Of a stretch of 64,000 bases of DNA, positions 33,661 to 41,560 are shown piece by piece. The stretch covers positions 186,001 through 250,000 of the forward strand of contig NZ_JAHTKP010000004.1 in NCBI RefSeq assembly GCF_019192735.1. The letters are read 5' to 3'. Within the stretch, counting starts at the first letter, position 1. Each line of letters begins with the position of its first letter. The translations under genes and the position numbers were made by a program. This stretch comes from Kitasatospora aureofaciens. Its GTDB lineage: Bacteria > Actinomycetota > Actinomycetes > Streptomycetales > Streptomycetaceae. The notes beneath the pieces are model-generated. The model saw only the letters and a list, made by a program, of their open reading frames with translations, did not search any database and was not told where the DNA came from.

Positions 33661-34425
33661 ATGCATTCTGTACAGTTCACTGCTGAGACATCGTCGAACG
33701 GTGTCATCGAACGCGACTTCACCGTGGGTGAGATCACCGGCGCGCTCTGGTCGCCGGCATCCGGCGCCGATCGCGCGCCCCTGGTGCTGATGGGGCACGG
33801 CGGCGGCAACCACAGGAAGTCACCGGCCATGACGGGGCGGGCACACCGCCTCGTGACCAAGTGCGGTTTCAACGTCGCCACCATCGACGCGCCCGGTCAC
33901 GGCGGCCGGCCGCTCACGGCGCACGACGAGCAAGAGATCGCCGTGATGCAGCGGACGATGGCGGCGGGCGAGCCGGTCGGCCCGATCGTCGTCCGCTACA
34001 ACGCTCACCTGGCGGAGCGTGCGGTGCCGGAGTGGCAGGCGACCCTGGACGCCCTCCAGGCACTTCCGGAGATCGGCGCCGACGGCCCGGTCGGCTACTT
34101 CGGCCTCAACATGGGCACCGCGATCGGGGTGCCGTTCGTGGCGATCGAACCCAGGATCACCGCCGCGGTCTTCGGCCAGCACTGGCCCGATGTCCTGGTC
34201 GAGAAGGCGAAGCAGATCACCATCCCGATCGAGTTCGACCTGCAGTGGGACGACGAGCACATCCCGCGCGAGGCCGGGCTCGCGCTGTTCGACGCCTTCG
34301 CCTCGAAGGAGAAGACGCTGCACGCCAACGCGGGCCGGCACAAGGAACTGCCCAGGTTCGAGGCCGACAGCGCTGTGCACTTCTTCGCCCGCCACCTCAC
34401 CCGGGCCGCCACGCCATCGGCCTGA
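33661..34425 (+). CDS. Alpha/beta-hydrolase family protein lacking the nucleophile Ser
   Basis: This 254-aa protein has the dienelactone-hydrolase-like fold: LVLMGHGGGNHRKS (oxyanion HGG loop, about 41-54), ATIDAPGHGGRP (about 77), YFGLNMGTAIG at the nucleophile elbow, and DLQWDDEHIPREAGLALFDAF plus HANAGRHKELPRFE supplying Asp and His regions. The elbow reads G-L-N-M-G with Asn150 (codon AAC) where the family has Ser. So either the enzyme is inactive or it uses another mechanism. GAAGGG lies about 11 nt before the ATG. A hairpin at 34440-34464 ends the unit. Confidence 0.85.
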   Translation: MHSVQFTAETSSNGVIERDFTVGEITGALWSPASGADRAPLVLMGHGGGNHRKSPAMTGRAHRLVTKCGFNVATIDAPGHGGRPLTAHDEQEIAVMQRTMAAGEPVGPIVVRYNAHLAERAVPEWQATLDALQALPEIGADGPVGYFGLNMGTAIGVPFVAIEPRITAAVFGQHWPDVLVEKAKQITIPIEFDLQWDDEHIPREAGLALFDAFASKEKTLHANAGRHKELPRFEADSAVHFFARHLTRAATPSA

Positions 34426-34439
34426 CGTGACGGGGTATC

Positions 34440-34464
34440 GGCGCCCGGCCACCAGCCGGGCGCC
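34440..34464 (+). terminator. Hairpin after the hydrolase gene
   Basis: GGCGCCCGGC-CACCA-GCCGGGCGCC: a perfect 10-bp stem with a 5-nt loop, 15 nt after the stop codon. Confidence 0.8.
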
Positions 34465-34506
34465 GGTGCCTGCTGCGCCCCCGGACCGTACGGGGGTGGG
34501 CCCTGC

Positions 34507-34538
34507 GCCGTACAAGGGCCGGTTGTCGGGCGGGGGTT
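34507..34538. repeat. 32-bp direct repeat, left copy (right copy at 35190-35221)
   Basis: GCCGTACAAGGGCCGGTTGT followed by CGGGCGGGGGTT recurs at 35190-35221 with a single G-to-A difference. The two copies bracket the DinB gene and lie 683 bp apart. Confidence 0.9.
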
Positions 34539-34617
34539 GGGTCCTGTCCGGCGTACCGGCCCGGCGTCCTGGAGGGCTTCGTAACTCAGTAGCGATCTTG
34601 GGCCGTTACGGGCGAGC

Positions 34618-35184
34618 ATGCAACGCATGAGTGACCAACCCGCGCGATGGAGCCAGGCAACCGTCTACCGCGACATGTGGGCCGATCCGGATGACGACCC
34701 CCGCAACAGCGAAAACAGTCCGGACGGCGAGCTTGCGACGCTGCAGGACTTCCTGACGAACTACCGCATGACCCTGCGGATGAAGTGCGAGGGCCTTGAT
34801 GCGGAGCAACTGGTCCGTCGGTCGGTCCCGCCGTCGACGATGTCGCTGCTCGGCCTGGTGCGGCACCTCGCCGAGGTGGAACGGGACTGGCGCAACTGGA
34901 TCACCGACGGCGACCCGCTGCCGAAGCTGTACGGCAAGCGCGACGCGGACTTCGACGGGGCTGTCGCCGAGCAGGCCGTGGTTGACGCTGCGTTCGGCGA
35001 TCTGGAGCGCGAGCAGGCCGCGACCGACGCTGCGCTCGCCGAGCACCCGGACCTGAGCGCGCGTGTGGGGAAGAGCAGGATCGCAGTTCGGGAGCTGATG
35101 GTGCACAGGATCGACGAGTACGCCCGCCACTGCGGGCACGCCGACCTGTTGCGCGAGTGCATCGACGGAAGGGTGGGCCAGTGA
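34618..35184 (+). CDS. DinB-family (DUF664) protein
   Basis: This 188-aa helical-bundle protein contains LATLQDFLTNYRMTLRMKCEGLDAEQLVRRSVPPSTMSLLGLVRHLAEVERDWRNW, with the metal-binding His in LVRHLAEVE (about residue 81), and a C-terminal RELMVHRIDEYARHCGHADLLRE with further His residues. This is the DinB-like fold used by mycothiol-dependent transferases in actinobacteria. The start is one of two close ATGs (34618 or 34627) with no clear ribosome-binding site. It lies alone between two copies of a 32-bp repeat. Confidence 0.88.
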   Translation: MQRMSDQPARWSQATVYRDMWADPDDDPRNSENSPDGELATLQDFLTNYRMTLRMKCEGLDAEQLVRRSVPPSTMSLLGLVRHLAEVERDWRNWITDGDPLPKLYGKRDADFDGAVAEQAVVDAAFGDLEREQAATDAALAEHPDLSARVGKSRIAVRELMVHRIDEYARHCGHADLLRECIDGRVGQ

Positions 35185-35189
35185 CCTGA

Positions 35190-35221
35190 GCCGTACAAGG
35201 GCCGGTTGTCGGGCGGAGGTT
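35190..35221. repeat. 32-bp direct repeat, right copy
   Basis: Partner of 34507-34538, identical except at one base. It begins just after the DinB stop and runs to the stop codon of the converging DUF397 gene. Confidence 0.9.
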
Positions 35222-35456
35222 AGAGGGTGCGGGCGAGGTCGACGAAGGCCTGCCAGGCGGTGGGGGAGAAGGTGAGGTGCGGGCTGGCCTTGTCCTTGGA
35301 GTCGCGGACGAGGACGGCGGTGGTGGTCTCGGCGACCTCGACGCACTCTGCGCCTTCGTTGGTGCTGTAGCTGCTCTTTCGCCAGGCGATTTCGATGCAG
35401 TTGGCACCCTCGTTGCCGCTGTGGCTGCTCTTGAACCAGGTCAGCTCGTCGGTCAT
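35220..35456 (-). CDS. DUF397 protein with duplicated N-terminal motif
   Basis: This 78-aa protein carries the DUF397 signature twice at its start: WFKSSHSGNEGANCIEIA (about 7-24), directly followed by WRKSSYSTNEGAECVEVA (25-42). A single normal C-terminal half follows (LVRDSKDKASPHLTFSPTAWQAFVDLA). Typical DUF397 proteins are about 60-70 aa with one motif. In streptomycetes these proteins pair with XRE regulators of the neighbouring type and modulate development or antibiotic output. It is the last gene of the XRE-DUF397-DUF397 run. Confidence 0.9.
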   Translation of the reverse strand: MTDELTWFKSSHSGNEGANCIEIAWRKSSYSTNEGAECVEVAETTTAVLVRDSKDKASPHLTFSPTAWQAFVDLARTL

Positions 35457-35517
35457 GGTTCTGACGGTACGCCGCTGGCCCGACGCTCGGAAGCGGCGGG
35501 CCAGCGGGAGGCCGGTT

Positions 35518-35709
35518 TCAGACCTCGGCGGTCGCGGCGAAGTCTACGAACGCCTTCCACGCCGCCGGCTCGAACGCCAGCTGCGGGCCGCTCTTGTCCT
35601 TCGAGTCGCGAACGTGAACGACGCCGGGCGTCTCGGCGACTTCGATGCAGGCTGCGTCTTCGTTGGTGCTGTGACTGCTCTTGAACCATGCCAACTCGGC
35701 CATGCTCAC
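35518..35709 (-). CDS. DUF397 protein, partner of the XRE regulator
   Basis: This 63-aa protein, MSMAELAWFKSSHSTNEDAACIEVAETPGVVHVRDSKDKSG, is a standard single-motif DUF397 protein. Its start overlaps the stop of the XRE regulator gene by 4 nt, so the two are made together. DUF397 partners are known to bind their cognate XRE protein (WhiJ/AbaA-like systems). Which of the two adjacent DUF397 copies is the true partner cannot be told from sequence. Confidence 0.92.
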   Translation of the reverse strand: MSMAELAWFKSSHSTNEDAACIEVAETPGVVHVRDSKDKSGPQLAFEPAAWKAFVDFAATAEV

Positions 35710-36578
35710 CGCTCTCCCAGAATCTGCTCGATCAGGGCCAGGGACTCGCTCAGGCTCAGGGCCTGGGCTCGGATACTGCTGTACCGTGCGGCCATATTAC
35801 GTACCTCCACCGGGTCGGTGATCAGCCGGTTGACGTGCTGTGCTGCCACATACCCAATAGGGGGGCTGCCGTTGGGCGTGAGCAGGATGAACGATCCCCC
35901 CATGCCAGCGTGTGACATGCGGGCCAGCGGCATGATCTGAAGCTCAGGTCCTCGCATCTGCCCCACCTTGAGCAGGTGTTCGAGCTGTTCCTTCTGCACG
36001 TCCCAGCCTCCCAGCGGGCGCCTCAGGACGCTCTCGTCGATCACCCAACTGATGACTGGCAGCGGCCACTTCGCGAGGATCTCCTGCCGTGCCAGTCGCG
36101 CTTCCACCCACTCGTCGATCTGCTCGCCAGAGAGCAGCGGTCGGCGCATCTCGTACAGCGCGCGGATGTAGGCCTCCGTCTGGAGCAGGCCTGGAATCAC
36201 CATCGTGCTGTAGTCGTGGATCTCGATGGCCCTGGCCTCTTCGTACGTGAAGGCCTTGGAGAAGGCGGGGTGACGCGTGCTCACCCGGATCTTCGCCCTC
36301 ATCACGTCATCCGCGACCGCCTTCAAGATCCCTCCGGCGCCGAGCAGTTCGTCCACCGCCGTCAGAAACTCCACCCTCGGAGTCCGGGTGCCGCGCTCGA
36401 TCGCCCCGACCATGTCCTCGCTGTACCCGATCCTCTCCGCCAGCTGGCGCTGCGTCAGGCCGGCCCGCTCGCGGAAGATCTTGATCTGCTTCCCGATCGC
36501 GCTGTAGAACTCCGCGACCCCGTCGGAGTTCTCCGCCGTCTCGCCGTCGTCGAAGACCGTCTTCTCGACGCTGCCCAT
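35706..36578 (-). CDS. XRE-family regulator with DUF5753 domain
   Basis: This 290-aa protein begins MGSVEKTVFDD. Residues about 30-85 form the helix-turn-helix (IKIFRERAGLTQRQLAERIGYSEDMVGAIERGTRTP). Residues about 110-280 form the DUF5753 ligand or partner domain (IPGLLQTEAYIRALYEM, VEARLARQEIL, SWVIDESVLRRPLGG, MSHAGMGGSFILL). Such proteins, with HATPase and DUF397 neighbours, are numerous in Streptomyces and act as developmental or metabolic switches. It is divergent from the ATPase-fold gene and upstream of both DUF397 genes. Confidence 0.92.
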   Translation of the reverse strand: MGSVEKTVFDDGETAENSDGVAEFYSAIGKQIKIFRERAGLTQRQLAERIGYSEDMVGAIERGTRTPRVEFLTAVDELLGAGGILKAVADDVMRAKIRVSTRHPAFSKAFTYEEARAIEIHDYSTMVIPGLLQTEAYIRALYEMRRPLLSGEQIDEWVEARLARQEILAKWPLPVISWVIDESVLRRPLGGWDVQKEQLEHLLKVGQMRGPELQIMPLARMSHAGMGGSFILLTPNGSPPIGYVAAQHVNRLITDPVEVRNMAARYSSIRAQALSLSESLALIEQILGER

Positions 36579-36718
36579 GGCAATCACCCGCCCCTTGCTG
36601 CGCTTTCGACCGATTGATCCGGGCCGCCCGACAAGCCAACCCTCGGCACTCGCACAAGCACTCTCCGTGCTCGCCGAGTTCATGGTCAGCGTACGTCGCA
36701 GAGTCCACGCTTTGGTCC

Positions 36719-37180
36719 ATGAAGTCCGAAACGTCTCTCGACAACCCCCGTCGCCACACCTCCGTCCTCGCCGCCTCTCCCAAGGGCGCGGCGATCGGCC
36801 GGCGGATCGCCAGGCGTCAACTCACCGCCTGGGGGCTCAACTTCAGCCACACCGAGCCGTACTACGCCGCCCTCCTGATCGTCGCCGAGCTCGCCGCCAA
36901 CGCGATCACGCACGGACGCGTTCCGGGGCGCGGCTTCGAGCTGCACCTCTCCGTCACCACCTCCGCGCGCCGGGGCACCACCACCCTGCGTATCGAGGTC
37001 TCCGACTGCCGGGGCGACCGCCTCCCCGTCCTGCCCGCTAGACTCAACCCCAACTCCCAGTCCGGCCGCGGCCTCACCCTCGTGAACGCTCTCGCGGACC
37101 GCTGGGGCACCATCCCGCGCCACCCCAACGGCAAGACCATCTGGACCGAACTCGACCTCCCCGCCGCCGATGCGTCCTGA
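36719..37180 (+). CDS. HATPase_c anti-sigma-like ATP-binding protein
   Basis: This 153-aa protein has the GHKL fold motifs: LLIVAELAANAITHG (N-box, about 53-67), IEVSDCRGDR (G1-like), and SGRGLTLVNALADRWG (G2-box, about 117-132). It is in the RsbW/SpoIIAB-like family of small ATP-binding regulators. With the divergent XRE and DUF397 genes it forms a recurrent streptomycete regulatory set. No ribosome-binding site is seen before the ATG at 36719, so it may be leaderless. Confidence 0.9.
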   Translation: MKSETSLDNPRRHTSVLAASPKGAAIGRRIARRQLTAWGLNFSHTEPYYAALLIVAELAANAITHGRVPGRGFELHLSVTTSARRGTTTLRIEVSDCRGDRLPVLPARLNPNSQSGRGLTLVNALADRWGTIPRHPNGKTIWTELDLPAADAS

Positions 37181-37325
37181 CGTCACCCCCGCCAGCGCCG
37201 CCACCTACACCGTCCTCCCCTTCACTCTCCTCCTCGCCCTCATCGCCTGGGCCTACCCCATCGCCCATCGCCATCACCGATCACCACCGCCACCCGCCCC
37301 GACCAGCCCTCCCGCCAATCGCTGA
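37170..37325 (+). CDS. Small single-pass membrane peptide (51 aa)
   Basis: An ATG at 37170, inside the 3' end of the HATPase gene, opens a 51-codon frame to the TGA at 37323-37325. The peptide has one membrane segment (YTVLPFTLLLALIAWAYPIA) followed by a basic HRHHRSPPPP tail. Codons keep the strong third-position G/C bias. The 11-nt overlap implies coupling to the HATPase gene. I do not recognise a family. Confidence 0.45.
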   Translation: MRPDVTPASAATYTVLPFTLLLALIAWAYPIAHRHHRSPPPPAPTSPPANR

Positions 37326-37572
37326 AGAAAAGTGTTATCCGCGAGACCGGCCAGGGTCTCCAAGGCGTGGGAACGAGCGCGGCCCTCGTCGCGGCTGGAG
37401 GGTCTGCAGCGAGGGTCTGGGGCTTGCAAGATGGGGCTGCCCCGAGCGCGTTCGTATCCCACCGTGCCGGCGGTTCTCCCCTTCCGGCCGGTACGCCCCG
37501 GCGGTCCGCTCGCTACCCCCCCACAGCAGCGGGCCGCCGGGTCAATCCCGTTTCTCCGCCTTTGCACGGCAA

Positions 37573-37601
37573 TTGACACTGCATCAGACCAGCTCGATGC
37601 T
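37573..37601 (+). promoter_or_regulatory. Promoter for a probably leaderless membrane-protein transcript
   Basis: TTGACA (37573-37578), a 17-bp spacer and GATGCT (37596-37601) lie so that transcription would begin at or next to the ATG at 37608. No Shine-Dalgarno is present, which agrees with a leaderless message. Confidence 0.5.
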
Positions 37602-37607
37602 GCTCGG

Positions 37608-38846
37608 ATGGACAATCCACTGCTTCTCGTGATGGCTTGCATCCTGCTCTGCACGGTCGTCCGCCTGGCGCTCAGGCGTCGGCGTTCGCGCCTTGCCCTC
37701 CCTCCCGCGCCGCCCGCCGACGAGCTCCCGCCCGCCGTGGTGCAACTGCTGCTCGGCGAGGGGAAGCTCCCCACGGGCGCCATCGTTGCCGTCGCCCTCG
37801 ACCTGGCCGCAGCCGGCCGCCTCCGCACCGCCCGTTCGGAGAGCGGCGGCCTCGTCGTCGCGGCGGTCGAAGGGGCGTGCGACGGCCCGTTGCGGGAGTG
37901 CGAGCGGTTGCTGCTCCGGCAGGTCGAGCAGCGCCAGGGCGGCTCCGAGTGGATGCCGGCCTCCGCACTCGGCCCGGACAAGGAGGACTTCGGGAGCTGG
38001 TGGCAGGAGTTCGAGGCGGACGTCCGGAGCGAAGCTGTCGCACTGGGCGTGCTCTGGCCGAAGCCGGACCGCGTCGAGAAGGCGGCCGAGTCGTCGGCAC
38101 TGGGGCTGACCGGACTCGCGCTCGTCTACCTCTACTACCGGATCGGCATGCCCCTCGTCCTCGACGTTCTTCTCGCCGTCCTCAGCCTCATCTTCCTCTA
38201 CATCCCGATCGACCACGGCACGGCCTCGCCCGCTCTCCCCGAGCCGGGCCGCAAGGCCGCCGAGTGGTGGCGCACCGCCGGAACCGAAAGCAGGGCCTCC
38301 GAGCCCACGGCGGACGTGCCCACGGCGGACGTACCCGCGCCCGCAGTGGAGACGCTGCCGGAGAACCAGGCCTGGTCCTCGTTCGGGGGCCGGTGGCGCG
38401 TGGTCGAGGTGGGCGCGCCGCCGGTGCCGCCGTTCTGGGGTGAACCGGGCGCCCTCGTGATGCTCGCCATCCCGGCCGTGGTGCCCGCGATCATCCTGGG
38501 GGCCGCGATCGGCCCGGTCGCCGCCGCGATCCCCGTCGCGCTCTTCGCCGTCCTCTTCGGCTTCTGGGTGCCCGCCTACCGCCGGATCTGCGCCCTGCCC
38601 GAGTGCGAGGCCTTCGACGCGGTGGTGGTGCGGCGCTGGACCGGCATCCACCGTGCGGCGCAGTCGCAGACCACGACGGTGTACTACTGCGCGTTCGACG
38701 ACGGCGAGCGGGCGCAGGCGTGGTCCTTCAAGGTCGACCGGCAGCAGTGGGCGCAGGTGGCGGTCGGCGACCGCGTCCGGGTGGTGTACAGCCCGCGCTG
38801 GAGGAACCTGAGGGGGTTGATCACGCCGGGCTCCTCTCAGATCTGA
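37608..38846 (+). CDS. DUF2207-like membrane protein, function unknown
   Basis: This 412-aa protein begins MDNPLLLVMACILLCTVVRLAL (membrane anchor). It has a cytoplasmic region with LPPAVVQLLLGEGKLPTGAIVAVALDLAAAGRLR (about 40-73), a winged-helix-like piece seen in DUF2207-type proteins. A second membrane pair lies near 170-195, another near 280-325, and a C-terminal beta domain (AFDAVVVRRWTGIHRA, then VYYCAFDDGERAQAWSF, then VAVGDRVRVVYSPRWRNL) resembles an SH3/OB-type fold. I assign no function. The start was chosen over a longer upstream frame because of the promoter spacing and the membrane segment. Confidence 0.7.
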   Translation: MDNPLLLVMACILLCTVVRLALRRRRSRLALPPAPPADELPPAVVQLLLGEGKLPTGAIVAVALDLAAAGRLRTARSESGGLVVAAVEGACDGPLRECERLLLRQVEQRQGGSEWMPASALGPDKEDFGSWWQEFEADVRSEAVALGVLWPKPDRVEKAAESSALGLTGLALVYLYYRIGMPLVLDVLLAVLSLIFLYIPIDHGTASPALPEPGRKAAEWWRTAGTESRASEPTADVPTADVPAPAVETLPENQAWSSFGGRWRVVEVGAPPVPPFWGEPGALVMLAIPAVVPAIILGAAIGPVAAAIPVALFAVLFGFWVPAYRRICALPECEAFDAVVVRRWTGIHRAAQSQTTTVYYCAFDDGERAQAWSFKVDRQQWAQVAVGDRVRVVYSPRWRNLRGLITPGSSQI

Positions 38847-38871
38847 CGGATCGCCGGTCCTGTCCTCGTTA

Positions 38872-38901
38872 TTGACGCGCTGTCTAACCCGTCGGTAACT
38901 T
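38872..38901 (+). promoter_or_regulatory. Candidate promoter for the SGNH hydrolase
   Basis: TTGACG (38872-38877), an 18-bp spacer and TAACTT (38896-38901) form a good housekeeping-type promoter about 145 nt before the start codon. Confidence 0.5.
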
Positions 38902-39044
38902 CAAGGACATGCCAGCGAAACCCCGCCACGAGCGGGGGAGTTGAGCCGGCGCCGCACTTCGTGCCGCCCCCACCCGGCATCCCCCAACAGCTCCGGACGG
39001 GCGGCTTCCCCCACCTGCGCCTGACACATCCGAAGGAGCGCCCG

Positions 39045-39923
39045 ATGCCGTTCCGCGCTGCCGCAACCCGTCTGTCCGCCGTCGCCGTTGCCACTGGTAC
39101 CGCCGCCGCCCTCGCCCTCACCGGGGCGACCCCGGCCTCCGCGGCGAACCTGTCCTACGTTGCCCTGGGCGACAGCTACAGCGCCGCCTCCGGGAACTTC
39201 CCTCTCGACCCGTCCGCCCCGCTGCTCTGCGCCCGGTCGACGAAGAACTACGCGCACGTCATCGCCGGCCGCATCGGCGCGCGGCTCACCGACGTCAGCT
39301 GCGGTGGCGCGCAGACCAAGGACTTCGCCGGGTCGCAGTACCTCGGCGTGGCGCCGCAGCTCGATGCCGTAGGGCCTGGCACCGACGTCGTGACGATGAC
39401 CATAGGCGGCAACGACAACAACACCTTCATCAGCTCGATCCTCGCCTGCGGCAGCCTCGGCGTCCTCACCGCCGGCTACGGCAGCCCGTGCAAGGACGTG
39501 TACGGGAGCACCTTCGACGACGCGATCGAGTCGAAGACCCGCCCCGCCGTCGAGGCCGCCCTGCGGGCCGTCAAGAACAAGGCACCCCGGGCCAAGGTCG
39601 CGATCCTCGGCTACCCGTGGATCGTGCCCGCCACCGCCGACCCGTCCTGCTACCCGAAGATGCCGGTGGCCTCGGGCGACGTCCCCTACCTGCGCGCCCT
39701 GCAGGGCCACCTCAACCGGGTCGTCCAGCAGGAGGCAGCCGCCACAGGGGCTGTCTTCGTCGACATGGCCACCGCCTCCGAGGGCCACGACGCCTGCGCG
39801 CCGATCGGCACCCGCTGGATCGAACCGCTGCTGTTCAGCACCAGCCTGGCCCTCGTCCACCCCAACCCACTGGGCGAGTCGAAGATGGCCGACCGGACGA
39901 TGGCAGCCCTGCACCTGCGCTGA
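39045..39923 (+). CDS. Secreted SGNH/GDSL-type lipase-esterase
   Basis: This 292-aa protein has GAAGGAG upstream and a signal peptide (LSAVAVATGTAAALALTGATPASA). Mature motifs are ALGDSYSAASG (block I, nucleophile Ser), SCGGAQTKDF (block II), TMTIGGNDNN (block III Gly-Asn) and LVHPNPLGESKMADR with the catalytic His (block V). The acidic residue normally three before that His is not obvious, as in streptomycete SGNH enzymes that use a Ser-His dyad. Six or more Cys suggest disulfides in the exported protein. It ends at a hairpin terminator. Confidence 0.92.
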   Translation: MPFRAAATRLSAVAVATGTAAALALTGATPASAANLSYVALGDSYSAASGNFPLDPSAPLLCARSTKNYAHVIAGRIGARLTDVSCGGAQTKDFAGSQYLGVAPQLDAVGPGTDVVTMTIGGNDNNTFISSILACGSLGVLTAGYGSPCKDVYGSTFDDAIESKTRPAVEAALRAVKNKAPRAKVAILGYPWIVPATADPSCYPKMPVASGDVPYLRALQGHLNRVVQQEAAATGAVFVDMATASEGHDACAPIGTRWIEPLLFSTSLALVHPNPLGESKMADRTMAALHLR

Positions 39924-39935
39924 CGGGAGGAGTGG

Positions 39936-39956
39936 GAAGTCGGCCCCGCCGACTTC
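39936..39956 (+). terminator. Hairpin after the SGNH hydrolase
   Basis: GAAGTCGGC-CCC-GCCGACTTC: a perfect 9-bp stem, 12 nt after the stop. Its stem sequence is the same as the core of the hairpin at 27862-27896. Confidence 0.8.
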
Positions 39957-40007
39957 AGGCCCAAAAAGCCGAGCAGCTGGTTCCAGCGGTGCGGCAGGAT
40001 GGCAGGT

Positions 40008-40313
40008 ATGGACGATCAGGCTTTCGAATGGGTGACCCTCTTCTGCTACGAGAACGTTGCCGGCTGCCCGCGGCCGGGCCGGCTGATCGCGGTTTGACTG
40101 CGTGACCGAGGCATCGACTGGCACCCGTTCGCCGAGGGTGATGTCAGGATCGACCTGATGTGCGGTGTGCGCTCGGACGGGCACTGGCACGGCACGTATG
40201 CCGTCCGCCTCCGGGCGGATGCTCTTCGGCGGCTCGGGCTGCATCCGGACCAGCCGACATCTGCGCCGGCGGACCCGCTGCCGCCGAAGTGGTGGGGCCC
40301 GTGGGCTCGTTGA
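40008..40313 (+). pseudogene. Small gene interrupted by an in-frame TGA
   Basis: From the ATG at 40008 the frame reads MDDQAFEWVTLFCYENVAGC...RLIAV, meets TGA at 40095-40097, then continues in the same frame as LRDRGIDWHPFAEGDVRIDLMCG...KWWGPWAR to a TGA at 40311-40313. Both parts keep coding-type codon use. One base change, CGA (Arg) to TGA, would explain the break, because the sequence around it would then read RLIAVRLRDRG. It is a recent nonsense mutation, a readthrough case or a sequencing error. I do not recognise the 101-codon family. Confidence 0.6.
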
Positions 40314-40348
40314 GCCGCACGCACTCCCCAGTGGGGATGCGAGCGAAT

Positions 40349-41560
40349 CTACGGTCTCACCCGGCCGGCGCGGGACTCCAGGTAGCGTTGCTCGGCGAGG
40401 CTGGCGGTGGCCTTCGCGGCGCGGCGGTAGTGGTCGTATGCGCCGGCCTTGTCGCCGGTCCTCTCCAGCAGGTGCGCCCGGACGGACAGCAGCCGGTGAT
40501 GGCGGGCCATCCGTTCGTCGCTGTCCAGGGTGGACAGCAGGGCCAGCCCGGCCGCCGGGCCCTCGGTCTCGGCGAGGGCGATCGCCCGGTTCAGGGTGAC
40601 CATCGGGTTGGGGGCGATCCGTTCCAGGACCAGGTAGAGGGCGTGCACCTGTGGCCAGTCGGTCTCCTCGGCCGTGGCCGCGTCGGCGTGCGTGGCGGCG
40701 ATGGCGGCCTGCAGCTGGTAGGGCCCCAGCGTCGGGCCGGCCAGCGACGCCTTGACCAGCGCTATCCCCTCGTCGATCAGTCCGCGGTCCCACTTCGTAC
40801 GGTCCTGCTCGTCCAGCGGCACCAGGTCACCGGCCGCCGTCGTACGGGCCTCCCGGCGCGCGTGGGTCAGCAGCATCAGCGCGAGCAGCCCGGCCACCTC
40901 GCCGTCTTCCGGCAACTGCGCGTGCACGATCCTGGTCAGCCGGATCGCCTCGCGCGCGAGGTCGGCGCGGTGCAACTCGCTGCCGGAGGAAGCGGTGTAG
41001 CCCTCGTTGAAGACCAGGTAGAGCACGTGCAGGACGACCCGGAGCCGCTCCTCGCGCTCCGCGCCCTCCGGCAGGGCGAACGAGCTGCCGGCGGCCTTGA
41101 TGCGCTGCTTGGCCCGGCTGATCCTGGCCGCCATCGTGGCCTCCGGCACCAGGAACGCGCGGGCGATCTCGGCCGTGGTCAGGCCGCCGACCGCCCGCAG
41201 CGTCAGGGCGGTCTGGGAGGTCGCGGTCAGCGTCGGATGGCAGCACAGGAAGAGCAGGACGAGCGTGTCGTCGGTGTCCGGTACGTCCTCGGGCACCACC
41301 TCGTAGGCCGTCGCCGACTCCCGCTCGCGGCGCGCGTGGTCGCTGCGCATCTGGTCGATGAGCCGCCGGGACGCGACGGTCACCAGCCAGCCGCGCGGGT
41401 TGTTCGGCACGCCCTCGTCCGGCCACTGCAGGGTGGCGGCGAGGACGGCCTCCTGGACGGCGTCCTCGCACCCTTCGAACTGGCCGTACCGCCGTACCAA
41501 CGTGCCGAGGACCTGCGGCGTGAGTTCACGCAGCAGGCCCTCGAAGTCTGGTGCTGTCAT
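40349..41560 (-). CDS. ECF42-type RNA polymerase sigma factor with C-terminal TPR-like extension
   Basis: In this 403-aa protein, sigma region 2 lies near residues 10-75 (RYGQFEGCEDAVQEAVLAATLQWP, WLVTVASRRLIDQMRSD). Region 4 lies near 115-165 (LRAVGGLTTAEIARAFLVPEATMAARISRAKQRIK). The long C-terminal part (FNEGYTASSG, AIALVKASLAGPTLGPYQLQAAIAA, NPMVTLNRAIALAE) is the TPR-like extension that defines the ECF42 group. These sigma factors lack a classic anti-sigma and pair with a DGPF protein, which here is the upstream gene with an ATGA overlap. It drives its own regulon in response to an unknown cue. Confidence 0.94.
   Translation of the reverse strand: MTAPDFEGLLRELTPQVLGTLVRRYGQFEGCEDAVQEAVLAATLQWPDEGVPNNPRGWLVTVASRRLIDQMRSDHARRERESATAYEVVPEDVPDTDDTLVLLFLCCHPTLTATSQTALTLRAVGGLTTAEIARAFLVPEATMAARISRAKQRIKAAGSSFALPEGAEREERLRVVLHVLYLVFNEGYTASSGSELHRADLAREAIRLTRIVHAQLPEDGEVAGLLALMLLTHARREARTTAAGDLVPLDEQDRTKWDRGLIDEGIALVKASLAGPTLGPYQLQAAIAATHADAATAEETDWPQVHALYLVLERIAPNPMVTLNRAIALAETEGPAAGLALLSTLDSDERMARHHRLLSVRAHLLERTGDKAGAYDHYRRAAKATASLAEQRYLESRAGRVRP

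Noticed and set aside
34507..35221. Interpretation of the 32-bp direct repeats as an insertion-sequence or att pair
   Set aside because: No transposase, integrase or terminal inverted repeats lie between them. Only a DinB gene does, so no mobile element can be called.
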